DNA from: Luteimonas terrae
GTDB lineage: Bacteria > Pseudomonadota > Gammaproteobacteria > Xanthomonadales > Xanthomonadaceae
NCBI RefSeq assembly: GCF_004358165.1
Contig: NZ_SMTG01000004.1
Location: 372,001 to 436,000, forward strand
Direction of reading: 5' to 3'
DNA length: 64,000 bases
Part shown: positions 26,736-35,466 of the stretch, piece by piece
Position numbering within the stretch: position 1 is the first letter of the stretch
Layout: each line of letters opens with the position of its first letter
Notes under the pieces: generated by a model
Seen by the model: only the letters and a program-made list of their open reading frames with translations
What the model was told of the DNA's origin: nothing
Databases searched by the model: none
Program-made: the position numbers and the translations under genes

Positions 26736-27447
26736 CCAGAATCCGCCCACGCCGGTTGACGGACCCGTCCGACGCCTGTTGCGACGCATGTTCGCCGGAT
26801 GTTGCCTCGTCTGCCGCGAGGCCGGCGCCGACGGGATGGATCTGTGCCCGGCCTGCCGCGACGCGCTGCCCTGGATGCCGCACGCCTGCACGCGGTGCGC
26901 CCAGCCATTGCCGGGTGGCGATCCGGTCTGCGGCACCTGTCTGCGCAAGCCACCACCGCTCGACCACGTCATCGCCGCGTTCGACTACCGCTTCCCGGTC
27001 GACCGGCTGCTGCCGCGGCTGAAGTTCCATCGCGATCTCGCAGCAGGCGCCCTGCTCGGCGACTGCCTCGCCTCGGCCACGCGCGATGCCGATCGACCCG
27101 ATGCCCTCGTGCCGATTCCGCTGCACGTCGCCCGGCTGCGCGAGCGCGGCTACGACCAGGCCCTGGAACTCGCACACATGCTGGCGCGGCGCCACGTGTT
27201 GCCACTGCACGGCAATCTGCTGCGCCGCGTTCGCGCGACCTCGCCGCAGTCGCGACTCGATGCGAAGGCGCGCGCACGCAATCTGCGCGGCGCTTTCGTG
27301 GTGCGTGACGCGCCATCACTGCCACGCCATGTCGTGCTGGTGGACGACGTCATGACCACCGGCGCCACCCTCCACGCCGCGGCGCGGGCCTTGCGCCGTG
27401 CAGGCGTGGCGCGCGTCGATGCGTGGGTGTGCGCGCGGGTGCGCTGA
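26719..27447 (+). CDS. comF: ComF family phosphoribosyltransferase-like protein
   Basis: 242 residues from the ATG at 26719; an alternative ATG at 26788 (MFAGCC) would place the BirA-type operator wholly upstream of the gene. Seen: an N-terminal zinc-finger set (CCLVC, CPAC, CTRC, CGTC), FDYRFPVDRLLPRLKFH, PIPLHVARLRERGYDQA, and the PRPP-loop VVLVDDVMTTGATL. Known: ComF proteins are required for natural transformation, acting with the DNA-uptake/recombination machinery in the cytoplasm. Divergent from bioB with 49 bp between starts. Confidence 0.92.
   Translation: MPDAVNQNPPTPVDGPVRRLLRRMFAGCCLVCREAGADGMDLCPACRDALPWMPHACTRCAQPLPGGDPVCGTCLRKPPPLDHVIAAFDYRFPVDRLLPRLKFHRDLAAGALLGDCLASATRDADRPDALVPIPLHVARLRERGYDQALELAHMLARRHVLPLHGNLLRRVRATSPQSRLDAKARARNLRGAFVVRDAPSLPRHVVLVDDVMTTGATLHAAARALRRAGVARVDAWVCARVR
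26729..26762. promoter_or_regulatory. BirA-type biotin operator
   Basis: GTCAACC (26731-26737) and GGTTGAC (26754-26760) form a perfect 7-bp inverted repeat with a 16-bp spacer. With flanks, CTGTCAACC and GGTTGACGG match the 9-N16-9 layout of the E. coli bio operator (TTGTAAACC-N16-GGTTTACAA). It lies 62-93 bp upstream of the bioB ATG and covers its -35 box. As annotated it is within the first codons of comF. BirA with biotinyl-AMP is the predicted ligand. Confidence 0.75.
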
Positions 27448-27462
27448 ACGACGGCGAGCGCG

Positions 27463-28587
27463 TCAGCGCGCGGCACCCGTGCCGAACAATGCGTCGAGCG
27501 CCTCGCCACTCGATGGCTCGACGATCTGCACGCCGTTCTGTCCGGCGCGGAAGGCCGACATCGCCCGATAGACCTCGCGACGCGCGCGCATGATCGAGCC
27601 GAGGGGCTGGTGCAGTCGCAGCGCATGCCAGGGATTGAACGACAGCCGCTGGTCGATCGCTTCGCTGGCGCCTTCGATCCAGGACGGTTGCATCGGCACG
27701 ACGAGACTTGCGACTGGCCGGAACGGACTCGCGTCCTGGTCCCATTCCTGCGACGCATCCTCCACCGGCATGGTGCCGGCATCGGTGCACAGCTGCACGC
27801 ACAGTTCCCATTCGGCCTCATGGGCCGCAAAGAACGCCTGCAGCGCTTCGCGCAGCGCGTTCTCGTGGCCGCGCTCGTCCATCGGCGCGTCGGTCAGTGC
27901 CGCCAGCTCGGGTGATGTCGGGCGCAGCGCGTACTTGGCGATGTAGTCGCCGTGCCGCGAGGCGGCCTGGCTGAAATAGGTTTCGCCCAGCGGATGGGTC
28001 TGCGGGTGGCCGCCCATCGCCTTGAGGCTGGCGCTTTCGCCGCCCACCGCTTCGATGGCCTTCTCGGTGCCGCGCAAGGTCGCGGACAGCGCTTTCTTCG
28101 CGCCTTCAGCGCGGTCGGTCGTGGCCGCCAACACCTTGAGATTGCGCAGGAAGGCCTTGGGATCGCGCTTGGGAAACGTCGGACCGTTGGCCATCACGAA
28201 GTCCTGCGTGCGGCCGGGCGTGCCGATCTGGAACCTGTCGCCATCCACACCGATCACCTTCAGCGCCAGGCCGCGCGGCAACGACACGTTGTCGTGGATG
28301 GGATCGCCAGGCGATGTCGAGGCGCGCAGCAGCGCCGGATACGTCGCCGGCGTCGCGAACAGGCCTTGCGCGAGTTCCGGCGCGAGACCTGCGTAGACGC
28401 GCAGCGTGCCGCGCAGCAGTCCGTGGCATTTCGCATGCACGGTCCGCATGCCGCGCCGGTAGTCCTCGTGGGTCTTGCGGCCGATGCTCTGCAGCGTCTC
28501 GATGAGCTCGGCAATGGTGTCGGTCTCGTCGGGATCGACGGTCTCGACCGATGGCGAGTAGCGGACGAAAGCGTTGGGATCTGGCAC
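27463..28587 (-). CDS. Catalase-family heme protein (catalase-like, no dedicated peroxidase fusion)
   Basis: 374 residues from a GTG at 28587 with GGAG seven bases upstream. Seen: the distal-His region RTVHAKCHGLLRG, PGDPIHDNVSLPRGLALKV and DFVMANGPTFPKRDPKAF, which match the catalase core strands, and the C-terminal RLHQPLGSIMRARREVY with the proximal-tyrosine helix (R-x-x-x-Y). It is shorter than classical catalases (~480 residues) and fits the 'catalase family protein' group, whose members may act as peroxidases or peroxygenases. Follows the YdeP-type gene by 17 bp on the same strand. Confidence 0.86.
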   Translation of the reverse strand: MPDPNAFVRYSPSVETVDPDETDTIAELIETLQSIGRKTHEDYRRGMRTVHAKCHGLLRGTLRVYAGLAPELAQGLFATPATYPALLRASTSPGDPIHDNVSLPRGLALKVIGVDGDRFQIGTPGRTQDFVMANGPTFPKRDPKAFLRNLKVLAATTDRAEGAKKALSATLRGTEKAIEAVGGESASLKAMGGHPQTHPLGETYFSQAASRHGDYIAKYALRPTSPELAALTDAPMDERGHENALREALQAFFAAHEAEWELCVQLCTDAGTMPVEDASQEWDQDASPFRPVASLVVPMQPSWIEGASEAIDQRLSFNPWHALRLHQPLGSIMRARREVYRAMSAFRAGQNGVQIVEPSSGEALDALFGTGAAR

Positions 28588-28604
28588 GGCGATCTCCGGC
28601 GGCC

Positions 28605-30869
28605 TCAGGCCGCGGCGGCAGCAGGTTCGATGCGGATGGGAATGCCCTTGGCGGCCGGCGTGGCCGAGGCCTTGTCGTGATACCAGAGCGGCATGAGCGG
28701 ATTGAGTTCGGGGTAGTAACCGGCCACGCAGCCGTCGGGCAGGTTGAAGGGCTGCACGGTCAGGCCATCCACGCGGCGGTCGATGCCGTCGTCGGCGTCG
28801 CAGACCAGCGAGACCGCATCGCCTTCGGCCAGGTCGAGCCGGGCCATGTCCGCGCGGTTGATCATCACGATCCTGCGCGAACCCGACAGGCCGCGCAGGC
28901 GATCACTGAAGCCGTAGATGGTGGTGTTGAACTGGTCGTTGGATCGGATGGTGGTGAGGTGGAAACGCCCCGGCGCATCGCCGATGCCCAGCGAGGTCAG
29001 CGTGTCGGGCGTCATGAAGCGCGCCTTGCCGCCCTCGGTTTCCCATTCGCGCTCGCGCGCGGGATTGCCCCGGTAGAAGCCGCCGGCGTTGAACATCCGT
29101 GCATTGAAGTCGGCGAACTGGTCCGGGTACGTCTGCGCGATGAGATCGCGGACCTTCGCATAATCCGCCGTCCAGGCGTCCCACGGCTGTTTCGCATTCG
29201 GCGCCAGCGTGGCTTTCGCGAGGCCCGCGACGATGGCCACTTCCGACAGCAGCGCCTCGCTGGCCGGCTTGCGGCGACCGATGGAGCCATGGATGTGGCT
29301 GAAGGTGTCCTCCATCGAGACCGACTGCGGTCCCGATGCCTGCAGGTCTTCCTCGGCGCGCACCAGGCACGGCAGCAGGTAGGCGGTGCGGCCCGGATAC
29401 AGATGCGTGCGGTTGAGCCGCGTTGCCACCGAGACCGTCAGCTCGATGTCCGGCCACGCGGCTTCCATGCGGTCGTGGTCGGGAATGGCGCGCAGCAGAT
29501 TGCCGCCCAGACCGATGAAGGCCTTGATGCGGCGTTCGAGAATCGCTTCGCAGGCCGCGACGGTGTTGAGCCCCTCCTTGCGCGGCGGGGCGAAGTCGAA
29601 GAGTTCGGCGAGGCGATCGAGCGGCACCAGTTCCGGCTTCTCGGCGATGCCGACCGTGCGCTGGCCCTGCACGTTGGAATGCCCGCGCATCGGCGAGATA
29701 CCCGCGCCCTCGCGTCCGATGTTGCCGCGGAGCAGCAGCAGGTTCACCAGCATCTGCACCGACTGCGAACCGTGCACATGCTGGGTGAGGCCCATGCCGT
29801 AGACGCCGATGACGCGCTCGGACTGCAGGTAGACCTCGGCCGCCTCGATGATCGCCGCGCGGGTCAGGCCGCTGTGCGACTCGATCTCCGCCCAGTCCGT
29901 CGATTCGACCTTGGCCACGAAGGTATCGAAGCCCTGCGTATGCCGGTCGATGAAGTCGCGGTCCAGCGCCTGCGGCTGGGCGAGGATGTGCTTGCACATG
30001 CCGAGCATCGCGGCGATGTCGCCGCCCGGCCGCAGCTGGTGGTACTGGCAGGCGAGTTCGGTCGATTGCCCGGTCAGCATCTGCACCGGGCTCTGCGGAT
30101 TGGTGAAGCGCACCAGGCCCTGCTCGCGGATCGGGTTGAAGACCACGATGCGGCAGCCACGCTGCGCCGCCTGCTGCAGCTGGTGCAGGAAACGCGGACT
30201 GTTGGTGCCGGCGTTCTGGCCGAAGCAGAAGATTGCGTCGCAGTGCTCGAAATCCTCCATGACGCAGGTACCGACCGGCGAACCGATCGCTTCCTTCAGC
30301 CCGACGGAGGTGGTTTCGTGGCACATGTTGGAGCTGTCGGGCAGGTTGTTGTGCCCGTAGATGCGCGCGAACAGCGCATACAGGTACGACGGTTCGAGCG
30401 CGGCCTTGCCCGAGGCGTAGAACACCGTCGATTCCGGATCCATCGCACGCAGTCGCGTTCCGATGTCGGCGAATGCCTCCGTCCATGACACGGGCTGGTA
30501 GGTGTCGCTCTGGGCGTCATAGCGCAGCGGCTCAGTCAAGCGTCCTTCCATCTCCAGGTCGTAGTCGGACAGCGCCCGCAACGCACGCACCGGATGATCG
30601 GCGAAGAAGGCCGGCGTGCAGCGCGCGTCGGTCAGATCCCACAGCGTCGCCTTGGCGCCGTTCTCGCAGAACTCCGCGGGGTGCGGCTTGGCCGGCTTGC
30701 CGTAGGCGCAGGAACTGCACATCGTGCCGCGCGGTTTGTTCTGTGTGCGCAAGGTGGCGAGCGCATCGACACCGATCCCCGCATGGCCGGCCACGGACGC
30801 GATGCCCTGCATCGATCCCCAGCCGCCGGCGGCGCCCTCGTACTGGTCCGGATTGCCTGACTGTGTCAT
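28605..30869 (-). CDS. ydeP: FdhF/YdeP-family molybdopterin oxidoreductase
   Basis: 754 residues from the ATG at 30869, with AGGAG eight bases upstream. Seen: N-terminal TMCSSCAYGK and EFCENGAK (reduced cysteine set compared with formate dehydrogenases), YASGKAALEPSYLYALFAR, SSNMCHETTSVGLKEAIGSPVG, FGQNAGTNSPRFLH, ISPMRGHSNVQGQRTVG and a C-terminal MopB domain with TIRSNDQFNTTIYGF. No Tat signal is seen, so it is cytoplasmic. Known: YdeP contributes to acid resistance in E. coli, substrate unknown. Operon with the catalase-like gene downstream suggests a stress context (inference). Confidence 0.9.
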   Translation of the reverse strand: MTQSGNPDQYEGAAGGWGSMQGIASVAGHAGIGVDALATLRTQNKPRGTMCSSCAYGKPAKPHPAEFCENGAKATLWDLTDARCTPAFFADHPVRALRALSDYDLEMEGRLTEPLRYDAQSDTYQPVSWTEAFADIGTRLRAMDPESTVFYASGKAALEPSYLYALFARIYGHNNLPDSSNMCHETTSVGLKEAIGSPVGTCVMEDFEHCDAIFCFGQNAGTNSPRFLHQLQQAAQRGCRIVVFNPIREQGLVRFTNPQSPVQMLTGQSTELACQYHQLRPGGDIAAMLGMCKHILAQPQALDRDFIDRHTQGFDTFVAKVESTDWAEIESHSGLTRAAIIEAAEVYLQSERVIGVYGMGLTQHVHGSQSVQMLVNLLLLRGNIGREGAGISPMRGHSNVQGQRTVGIAEKPELVPLDRLAELFDFAPPRKEGLNTVAACEAILERRIKAFIGLGGNLLRAIPDHDRMEAAWPDIELTVSVATRLNRTHLYPGRTAYLLPCLVRAEEDLQASGPQSVSMEDTFSHIHGSIGRRKPASEALLSEVAIVAGLAKATLAPNAKQPWDAWTADYAKVRDLIAQTYPDQFADFNARMFNAGGFYRGNPAREREWETEGGKARFMTPDTLTSLGIGDAPGRFHLTTIRSNDQFNTTIYGFSDRLRGLSGSRRIVMINRADMARLDLAEGDAVSLVCDADDGIDRRVDGLTVQPFNLPDGCVAGYYPELNPLMPLWYHDKASATPAAKGIPIRIEPAAAAA

Positions 30870-31070
30870 CGCGCTGGCTCCTGCTCGCTGATCGACGATC
30901 GCCGCGCAGGCGATCGACTGTTCGATCGGGGACGGCCCATCTTCCAGCGCGGGGGTGATCCGGGCGCGAAGTACCGGAGCGGGCAAGCCCTGCAGGCAGG
31001 CCGGTCCCATCGTCTTGTCGCCGCAACCGGTGCACCATGCGCACCACGGACAGCGCGGAGCGCGAGGCGG

Positions 31071-33410
31071 ATGCGAGCGGAATCGGGACTTGCCTGGATG
31101 CACAGCTGGCTGCTCTGCATCGTCCTGCTGTGGCCCGGGGCGGCGTGGGCGCAGCAGGACGACAACGCCGCGGCCGTGCGCGCGCTCGAGAAGGAAGTCG
31201 CGTCGCTGTCGCGCGATGCCGAGGCCGCGCGCACGTCCGAGCAGCGCGCGGCCGTGCTGGGCCGGGCCCGCGACGCGCACGGCAAGGCTTCGGCGCTGCA
31301 GAGCACGCTGGGCGCGCCGGTCGCGGAGATCGAGCAGCGGATCGCGCAGCTGGGCGAAGACGCGGCCGAGAGCCCCGACAACGCCGTGCGACGCCAGTAC
31401 GTGGCGCTGAACCGGGAACTCGCCGCGCGCGTGGCACTGAGCCGGCGCACGGCGCTGGCCGAGGTCGAGGCCCTGCAGACGCTGAACCGGCTGACCGGCG
31501 ACCAGGCCCGCGCGATCGGCGCCGAACTGTTCGAGCGCACCGAATCGCCGCTGACGGCGGATCTGTGGCAACGCGGTGGCCGTGCCCTGGCGAAGGACCT
31601 GTCCGGGTTCCTGACGCCCGGCGGCCGGCCCGACCGCGCCGGCGTGCTGTGGCTGTTCGCCGGCGCGCTGCTGGTCTGGAGCCTGCTCACCTGGTGGCTG
31701 TCGGCGCCGATCGGCCGGCAGATGCGTCGGACCATGATCTGGTGGACGGCGAAATCACCACCGCGCGAGGTGCGCTTCCACAAGGCGCTGCTGGCGCTGG
31801 GCACGATTCTGGTCGCGGTACTGGCGCCGGCGATCACGGCGACGCTGCTGTTCGCCGCGCTGCAGCTCGCACGCCCCTCCGAACTGCTGAGCCAGTCGGC
31901 CGCCATCGTCACGCTGTCGGTGATGGCGGCGCTGTTCGCGCGCGCGGTCGCGTGGGCACTGTTCCAGCCGGGGCATGGCGACTGGCGCCTGGTCGACGTG
32001 GACGACGCCGGCGCCCGCCAGGGCGTCGCCGCCGGCAGCGCGATCGGCTGGACGATGGCGGTGGTCCTGGCCGTGGAGGCCACGATTGCGCGGCTGGAAC
32101 TCGGCGACACCAGTCAACTCGCGCTGCACTCGGCGCTGGCGTTGCTCAGCGCGGTGCTGCTGGCCTTCGCCCTGCGCGCGGCGGGTCGCATCCGCCGTCG
32201 CGAGGGACACGTGGAAACCCCCGATGCCGGCAGCGGCATCGGCCTGCTGACGCTGTGCGTGGGCCTGGGCTGGCTGGCGCTGGCGGTGCTGGCGCTGGCC
32301 GGCATGCTGGGCTTCGTCAACTTCGCCAACCGCATGTCGCAGTGGGCGGTCTGGGGCGCGGGCGTGATCGCGACGACCTGGGTGCTGATGGCCTTCGTGG
32401 ACGGCGCCTGCCGCCTGCTCGCCACCGCAGGCCCGGGCCATCGCCGCAGCGTGGCGACCCGACGCGCGCTCGAACAGGCGGCCGTGCTGCTGTCGGCGGT
32501 CGCGCGGCTGTTGCTGATCTTCCTCGCCTGCGGCGCGCTGCTGGTGCCGTTCGGCGCGGGCTTCGTGTCGGTGTTCGAATCGCTGGGCGCGCTGGCCGAC
32601 GGCTTCGAGATCGGCGGCGTCACGGTCTCGGCGGCCGCGGTGTTCCGCGCGGCGCTCGCGTTTCTGGTGGTCGTGGCACTGGTGCGCTTCATCCGTACCT
32701 GGATCGTCCGCAGCTATCTGCCCACGACCACGCTGCAGCCCGATGCCCGCGATTCGGTCGACAAGATCCTGCGGTACGTCGGCCTGCTGCTGGCGGTGCT
32801 GTGGGCGCTCACCGCGTTCGGCGTGGGCATGGAGAAGGTGGCGATCCTCGCCAGCGCGCTGTCGGTGGGCATCGGCTTCGGCCTGCAGGCGATCACCCAG
32901 AACTTCGTGTCGGGCCTGATCCTGCTGGTCGAGCGGCCGGTGAAGATCGGCGACTGGGTCAAGCTCAACGATGTCGAGGGCGACATCCGCCGCATCAACG
33001 TGCGTTCGACCGAAATCCAGATCGCCGACCACTCGACAGTCATCGTGCCGAACTCCGAACTGATCACCAAGGTCGTGCAGAACAAGACCAAGGGCAACTC
33101 GCTGGGACGTGCGCAGATCCTGTTGTCGATCCCGCTGGAAAGCGATCTGGACGCGGCCATCGACGTGGTCACCGCCACGCTCGCCGCCGATGCCGAAGTG
33201 CTCAAGACGCCCGCGCCCGGTGTCTTCATCGACCGCATCGAAAACGGCATGGCCGTGCTCAACTGTTTCGTCCACGTGGTCTCGCCGCGCCAGGCCTACG
33301 GCGTGCGCAGCCGCCTGATCCGCGCCACGCTGCGTGCGCTCAAGACGCACGACATTCCGGTGACGCTGCCGCCGCAGCAGTTCGTGCTGACGCCGGCGCC
33401 GCCGGGTTGA
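31071..33410 (+). CDS. MscS-family mechanosensitive channel with DUF3772-type periplasmic domain
   Basis: 779 residues. Seen: a signal sequence (cleavage after AAWA; the second Met at 31098 could equally be the start), a helical periplasmic region ~30-160 rich in Glu/Ala coiled coil, about eleven membrane helices, and the MscS core with VAILASALSVGIGFGLQ, ITQNFVSGLILLVERPVKIGD and RSTEIQIADHSTVIVPNSEL, then the alpha/beta cytoplasmic vestibule. This is the large MscK/YbdG-like layout found in Xanthomonadaceae. It protects against osmotic downshock in the inner membrane. Divergent from ydeP across 201 bp. Confidence 0.92.
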   Translation: MRAESGLAWMHSWLLCIVLLWPGAAWAQQDDNAAAVRALEKEVASLSRDAEAARTSEQRAAVLGRARDAHGKASALQSTLGAPVAEIEQRIAQLGEDAAESPDNAVRRQYVALNRELAARVALSRRTALAEVEALQTLNRLTGDQARAIGAELFERTESPLTADLWQRGGRALAKDLSGFLTPGGRPDRAGVLWLFAGALLVWSLLTWWLSAPIGRQMRRTMIWWTAKSPPREVRFHKALLALGTILVAVLAPAITATLLFAALQLARPSELLSQSAAIVTLSVMAALFARAVAWALFQPGHGDWRLVDVDDAGARQGVAAGSAIGWTMAVVLAVEATIARLELGDTSQLALHSALALLSAVLLAFALRAAGRIRRREGHVETPDAGSGIGLLTLCVGLGWLALAVLALAGMLGFVNFANRMSQWAVWGAGVIATTWVLMAFVDGACRLLATAGPGHRRSVATRRALEQAAVLLSAVARLLLIFLACGALLVPFGAGFVSVFESLGALADGFEIGGVTVSAAAVFRAALAFLVVVALVRFIRTWIVRSYLPTTTLQPDARDSVDKILRYVGLLLAVLWALTAFGVGMEKVAILASALSVGIGFGLQAITQNFVSGLILLVERPVKIGDWVKLNDVEGDIRRINVRSTEIQIADHSTVIVPNSELITKVVQNKTKGNSLGRAQILLSIPLESDLDAAIDVVTATLAADAEVLKTPAPGVFIDRIENGMAVLNCFVHVVSPRQAYGVRSRLIRATLRALKTHDIPVTLPPQQFVLTPAPPG

Positions 33411-33413
33411 GCG

Positions 33414-35183
33414 TCAGGGCGCGCCGGCCGCTACGGCCTGCACGCCCAGCAGGAAGGCCTGCAGCTCTTCGGCGCTGCACGGCCGGCTGATCAGATAGCC
33501 CTGCGCTTCATGGCAGTGCCAGCGGCGCAGCAGTTCGAGCTGCGCATCGGTTTCCACGCCCTCGCCCACCACGCGCAGGCCCAGTTCGGACACCAGCTTC
33601 ACCAGCGTGCGCACCAGGCGTGCACGGCGGCCGTCGGCTTCCATGCCGTCGATCAGCGAGCGGTCGATCTTGATCGTCGTCGCAGGCAGCGCGTTGAGAT
33701 AGGCGAAGTTGCTGTAGCCGGAGCCGAAGTCGTCGAGCGCCAGCGAGAACCCCAGCGTGCGCAGCGTGCGCAGCTGCGAGATCGCCGACTCGCCCTGCAG
33801 CCACTGCCCTTCGGTGATCTCGAATTCGATGCGCCCCGGCTCGACGTTGTACTGCTCGCTCAGCGCATAGGCGCGCTCGGCGATGCGGCCCTCCTCGAGA
33901 TCGGCGCCCGAGAGATTGATTGACAGGTCGATCTGCCGCCCGGCGGCGTCCCACTGCGCAATCTGCCGCAGCGCATGCTGGATCACCCACTGGGTCACGC
34001 GCGGCATCAACGTGGTGCGCTCGATGACCGGCAGGAATTCGCCGGGCGCGATGGGGCCGAGTTCGGGATGATTCCAGCGCAGCAGCGCCTCGACCGACAG
34101 CACCTGGCCGCTGGCGATGTCCAGCCTCGGCTGGTAGACCAGATGGAAGGCGTTGTCGCGCAGGGCGGCGTCGACCTGCAACGCGAGCATGTGCTGGCGA
34201 CGCAGTTCGAGATCGCGCGCGTGGTCGTAATGCCGCCAGGCCATGCCGTGCTCGACCGCGCCGTGCAACGCGGTCACCGCGCGGCGCATCGCGTCCTCGA
34301 AATCCTCGCCGCCGAACGGCGCGATGCCGGCGTGGAAGCTCGCCGAGACATCGAGGCCGTAGGTATTCACCGGTGCGATCACGCGCTTGCGGATCGCCGA
34401 CAGCAGGGTCGGCAGACCGTCGCCCGCGTACTCGTCGAGATGGAAGGCGAAGCGCAGCTCGCCGACCTGGTAGAGCGTGGTGCCCGCGGGCAGCAGGTCG
34501 ACGATGCGATAGCCGAGCTGGCGTGCCATCGATTCGGCCGGCCCCGGGCCCAGCGCCTGGTCGAGGCGGCCCGATGCCTCGGCGCCGAGCACGTCCACCA
34601 GCACCAGCTGCCGCTCAGAGAGGCGATCCTCGAGCCGCAGCGTCGCCAGATCCGCGCTCAACTGCTGCCGGTTTGGCAGACCCGTCACCGGATCGCGCCG
34701 CCCGACCAGACGCAGCAGCTGGATCTGGTTCATGGCCAGGTCGCCGAACATGCGCAGCGTCGCGCGTTCGGTCGCGTTGAGCCGCCGTGGCTCGAAACCC
34801 ACGACGCACAAGGTGCCCACCTTGACGCCGGTCGACAGCGACAGCGGCGCGCCGGCGTAGAAGCGCATGCCGTCTTCGGTGACGGTGCGGAAGCCGGAGA
34901 AGCGCGCGTCGGCGGACAGGTCCTCCACTTCGAACACGCCGTCGTGTTCGATCGCGACCGCGCAGACCGAAATCTCGCGCTCGGTCGCCTTGAGGTCGGT
35001 GCCGGCAGTGGAAATGAAGCGCTGCTCGAACTCCTCGATCACGGTGATCAGCGCCATCGGCGCGCGCAGCGTCTGCGCCGCCAGCTGCGTGATGCGGTCG
35101 AGGTCCGGCGTGCCCTGCAGGGCCAGCAGATCGAGGCTGCGGATCAATGCCAGCCGATCGGCCTCGTGCTTCCCGTGTTCCAT
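33414..35183 (-). CDS. GAF / degenerate GGDEF / EAL cyclic-di-GMP phosphodiesterase
   Basis: 589 residues from the ATG at 35183, preceded by GGAGG. Domains: GAF (~15-155, ISVCAVAIEHDGVFEVEDL and RFYAGAPLSLSTGVKVGTL), a GGDEF fold (~165-325) in which the active-site hairpin reads YQVGELRFAF instead of RxGGDEF, and EAL (~335-580) with VEALLRW (E-x-L-x-R), NLSG, EITEG, LDDFGSGYS, KIDRSLIDGM and GEGVET, so the metal-binding residues of an active phosphodiesterase are kept. Predicted to cleave c-di-GMP under control of the GAF sensor; the GGDEF part may bind GTP or serve structurally. Confidence 0.92.
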   Translation of the reverse strand: MEHGKHEADRLALIRSLDLLALQGTPDLDRITQLAAQTLRAPMALITVIEEFEQRFISTAGTDLKATEREISVCAVAIEHDGVFEVEDLSADARFSGFRTVTEDGMRFYAGAPLSLSTGVKVGTLCVVGFEPRRLNATERATLRMFGDLAMNQIQLLRLVGRRDPVTGLPNRQQLSADLATLRLEDRLSERQLVLVDVLGAEASGRLDQALGPGPAESMARQLGYRIVDLLPAGTTLYQVGELRFAFHLDEYAGDGLPTLLSAIRKRVIAPVNTYGLDVSASFHAGIAPFGGEDFEDAMRRAVTALHGAVEHGMAWRHYDHARDLELRRQHMLALQVDAALRDNAFHLVYQPRLDIASGQVLSVEALLRWNHPELGPIAPGEFLPVIERTTLMPRVTQWVIQHALRQIAQWDAAGRQIDLSINLSGADLEEGRIAERAYALSEQYNVEPGRIEFEITEGQWLQGESAISQLRTLRTLGFSLALDDFGSGYSNFAYLNALPATTIKIDRSLIDGMEADGRRARLVRTLVKLVSELGLRVVGEGVETDAQLELLRRWHCHEAQGYLISRPCSAEELQAFLLGVQAVAAGAP

Positions 35184-35404
35184 TCCGCCTCCCTGTTCCG
35201 TGCATCCAATCTGCAAAGCCACGCGTCGCGGCGAGATGACGGGCCAACGCGCGGTCGTGCGCCGCACCATGGAGTCACAACGGTATCGGGCACGACACTC
35301 GGACACGTGGCGCGCCAGACCACACCAGGCTTTGCGCATCCATTACAGACAGCCGGCAATACCGACCCCATCAGAATCTTCTGAAAAAACGCCGAGCGCG
35401 CTCC

Positions 35405-35437
35405 AGAAAAAAGAAGGGGCGCCCGAGAAGGCGCCCC
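35405..35437 (-). terminator. Intrinsic terminator of the catabolic operon
   Basis: GGGGCGCC (35416-35423), loop CGAGAA, GGCGCCCC (35430-35437) is a perfect 8-bp stem. On the minus strand it is followed by a T-rich run (complement of the A-rich 35407-35415). It lies 30 bp past the stop of the aldehyde dehydrogenase gene and ends the minus-strand operon that starts at 40948. Confidence 0.85.
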
Positions 35438-35466
35438 CTGTGTTCCGTGCCGGTATCGCGCGCGAC

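Noticed and set aside
31755..33350. A long minus-strand open frame opposite the MscS gene
   Set aside because: Gln/Arg/His-rich shadow of a GC-rich gene, no domain pattern.
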